Origin: Colias croceus
Lineage: Eukaryota > Arthropoda > Insecta > Lepidoptera > Pieridae
Length of the DNA stretch: 64,000 nucleotides
Direction: 5' to 3'
Assembly: GCF_905220415.1 (NCBI RefSeq)
Contig: NC_059555.1
Coordinates: forward strand, 868,001-932,000
The position numbers and the translations under genes are program-made. This document shows, piece after piece, positions 62,953 to 64,000 of the stretch. Numbering within the stretch: position 1 is the first letter of the stretch; each line of letters starts with the position of its first letter. The notes beneath the pieces were generated by a model. The model was not told the origin of the DNA, did no database searches, and was given only the letters and a program-made list of their open reading frames with translations.

Positions 62953-64000
62953 CAAAATAGAACAACGTAGCAATACAACCTAAAAGGTTTCAGCTTTTCA
63001 TGACACCGACAGAGATGTTATTCGTGTCTATAACTTATACTCAAATCAAAGTTTCGGCCAAAATAGTAATAATAAATAGTTCAGTGGTTAACGTAAAAAC
63101 AGTAAAACATATTATTATCATTAAAACGTCTTGATATTAATTACATTAGCGACCATGCTATTTACAAAAGAAACTAGAATCATCAAACATATATTAAATG
63201 AGGATAAGTTTAAAACCAAAAAGTACCTGTACACGTTTATATACGTTGAAAGAAGAATTTTAAAAAATCGCTTAAAACCACCAGCTACCTCTACAATCGA
63301 ATCAAATTAATCCCCCAAAAAGAATCCTATACGATTTCATATTCCCGCCTCCCACTAAATCTTACCAAGTAACATAGCGAGCTTAAAACTAATACATTTG
63401 CCGTGGGCGGGGGGCCAGCGGGGTCAGGGTGTTCCCGCGTTAATTATTCACATTTTAATTTACGGAGCAGGCCGGTGGGAAGCGGGAAAAATGTCTTCGA
63501 CGTTCACCTATGTTGGCGAGTTTGCTAATTCGTTTTAATTTTTTGCTCTTCCTGGTTTCGTTTGGGTGAATGGACTTTTGGGTATGGTTGTGCAAGTGAA
63601 GGTACTTTAATGATAAGATATTGATGAGTAAGGAAGACTTATTGTCTGATTGAGAGATGATATTATATTCGCAGTTCTAATATAATAACTGTGACTTTCT
63701 GATAACTTTTTTATACGAATATAGTAATACAGATTCAAATTGAAATTGATCAATTGCAACACATAATATAATTTTGTAGACATTGGTATAATTCGCTTTC
63801 TTAAATAAATGTAAAAAATAACTGTGATCATTTGTAAGGTAATAGTTTATACCAGCTTTAACTGCCAGACAATAACAAAACAACAACGAACACTCCAAAC
63901 TACAAAACCACAGTATTCATTGAACAGTTCAATGTTTACCAAAACATCGTAACACCGTATTTTTGCAAACCCACAATATGCAGATGACAATCCATTCCGT

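Larger units (their letters stand above)
55495..64000. other. TE-poor region without recognised genes
   Basis: No exon could be assigned on either strand. The missing N-terminal Nup88 exons should lie here or further right, and this may be a long intron or 5' flank. Composition is patchy: AT-rich background with short GC-rich blocks (57120-57175, 58865-58915, 58975-59030, 61615-61660, 63395-63490). Mobile sequence is sparse: a TTTAACCGACTTT fragment at 55884, the units listed separately below, and little else. Open frames of 60-180 codons here have low-complexity or repeat-like composition and no family resemblance. Confidence 0.5.

Overview
The window looks like nuclear DNA of a lepidopteran (moth or butterfly); I cannot name the species. 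The basis is spliced, AT-rich genes whose proteins read as insect orthologues, plus very many short non-autonomous elements of the kind common in Lepidoptera: Helitron-like repeats that end near CTAGT and carry (GTCT)n or (GACA)n tracts, small palindromic MITEs, tRNA-headed SINEs, and LINE 3' ends. Nothing prokaryotic is present.

Five host genes can be read exon by exon. (1) 0.9-13.1 kb, minus strand: a compact, Drosophila Sse-like separase, the protease that cleaves cohesin at anaphase. Twelve coding exons are visible and the extreme C-terminus runs off the left edge. One exon carries a 1-base insertion. (2) 17.5-20.0 kb, minus: egalitarian, a single-exon RNA-cargo adaptor for BicD/dynein. 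(3) 21.1-22.8 kb, plus: a complete four-exon Vps29 (retromer), divergent from egalitarian. (4) 26.7-36.3 kb, plus: a six-exon EF-hand protein of the sarcoplasmic calcium-binding type. (5) 38.2-55.5 kb, minus: Nup88 (members only), a nuclear-pore subunit with thirteen exons visible. Its N-terminal exons were not found and probably lie beyond the right edge. Genes 4 and 5 converge tail to tail. The five genes are housekeeping or cell-biological loci and show no sign of forming one pathway.

The introns hold most of the remaining structure. Separase introns contain a ~1.45 kb TIR transposon, a ~470 bp MITE, several Helitron-like copies, a 5'-truncated LINE with a 701-codon reverse-transcriptase ORF, an RTE-like LINE tail and a tRNA-headed SINE. 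Several of these sit within 5-15 bases of separase splice sites. A Nup88 intron holds a 5.1 kb Ty3/gypsy-like LTR element. Its LTRs are identical apart from one base in a C run, yet its interior is decayed and carries a tandem array of paired hairpins.

The most unusual feature is repeated local amplification of exon-intron boundaries. In the EF-hand gene the 3' splice site of exon 4 is present four times in tandem. In Nup88 the second half of one exon with its donor is present nine times at a 134-bp period, another exon's acceptor has two decayed upstream copies, and a 1.2 kb minisatellite starting just inside an intron carries about 21 donor-like CAGGTAATG motifs on the sense strand. The right-hand 8.5 kb (55.5-64 kb) has few mobile elements and no recognisable coding sequence.
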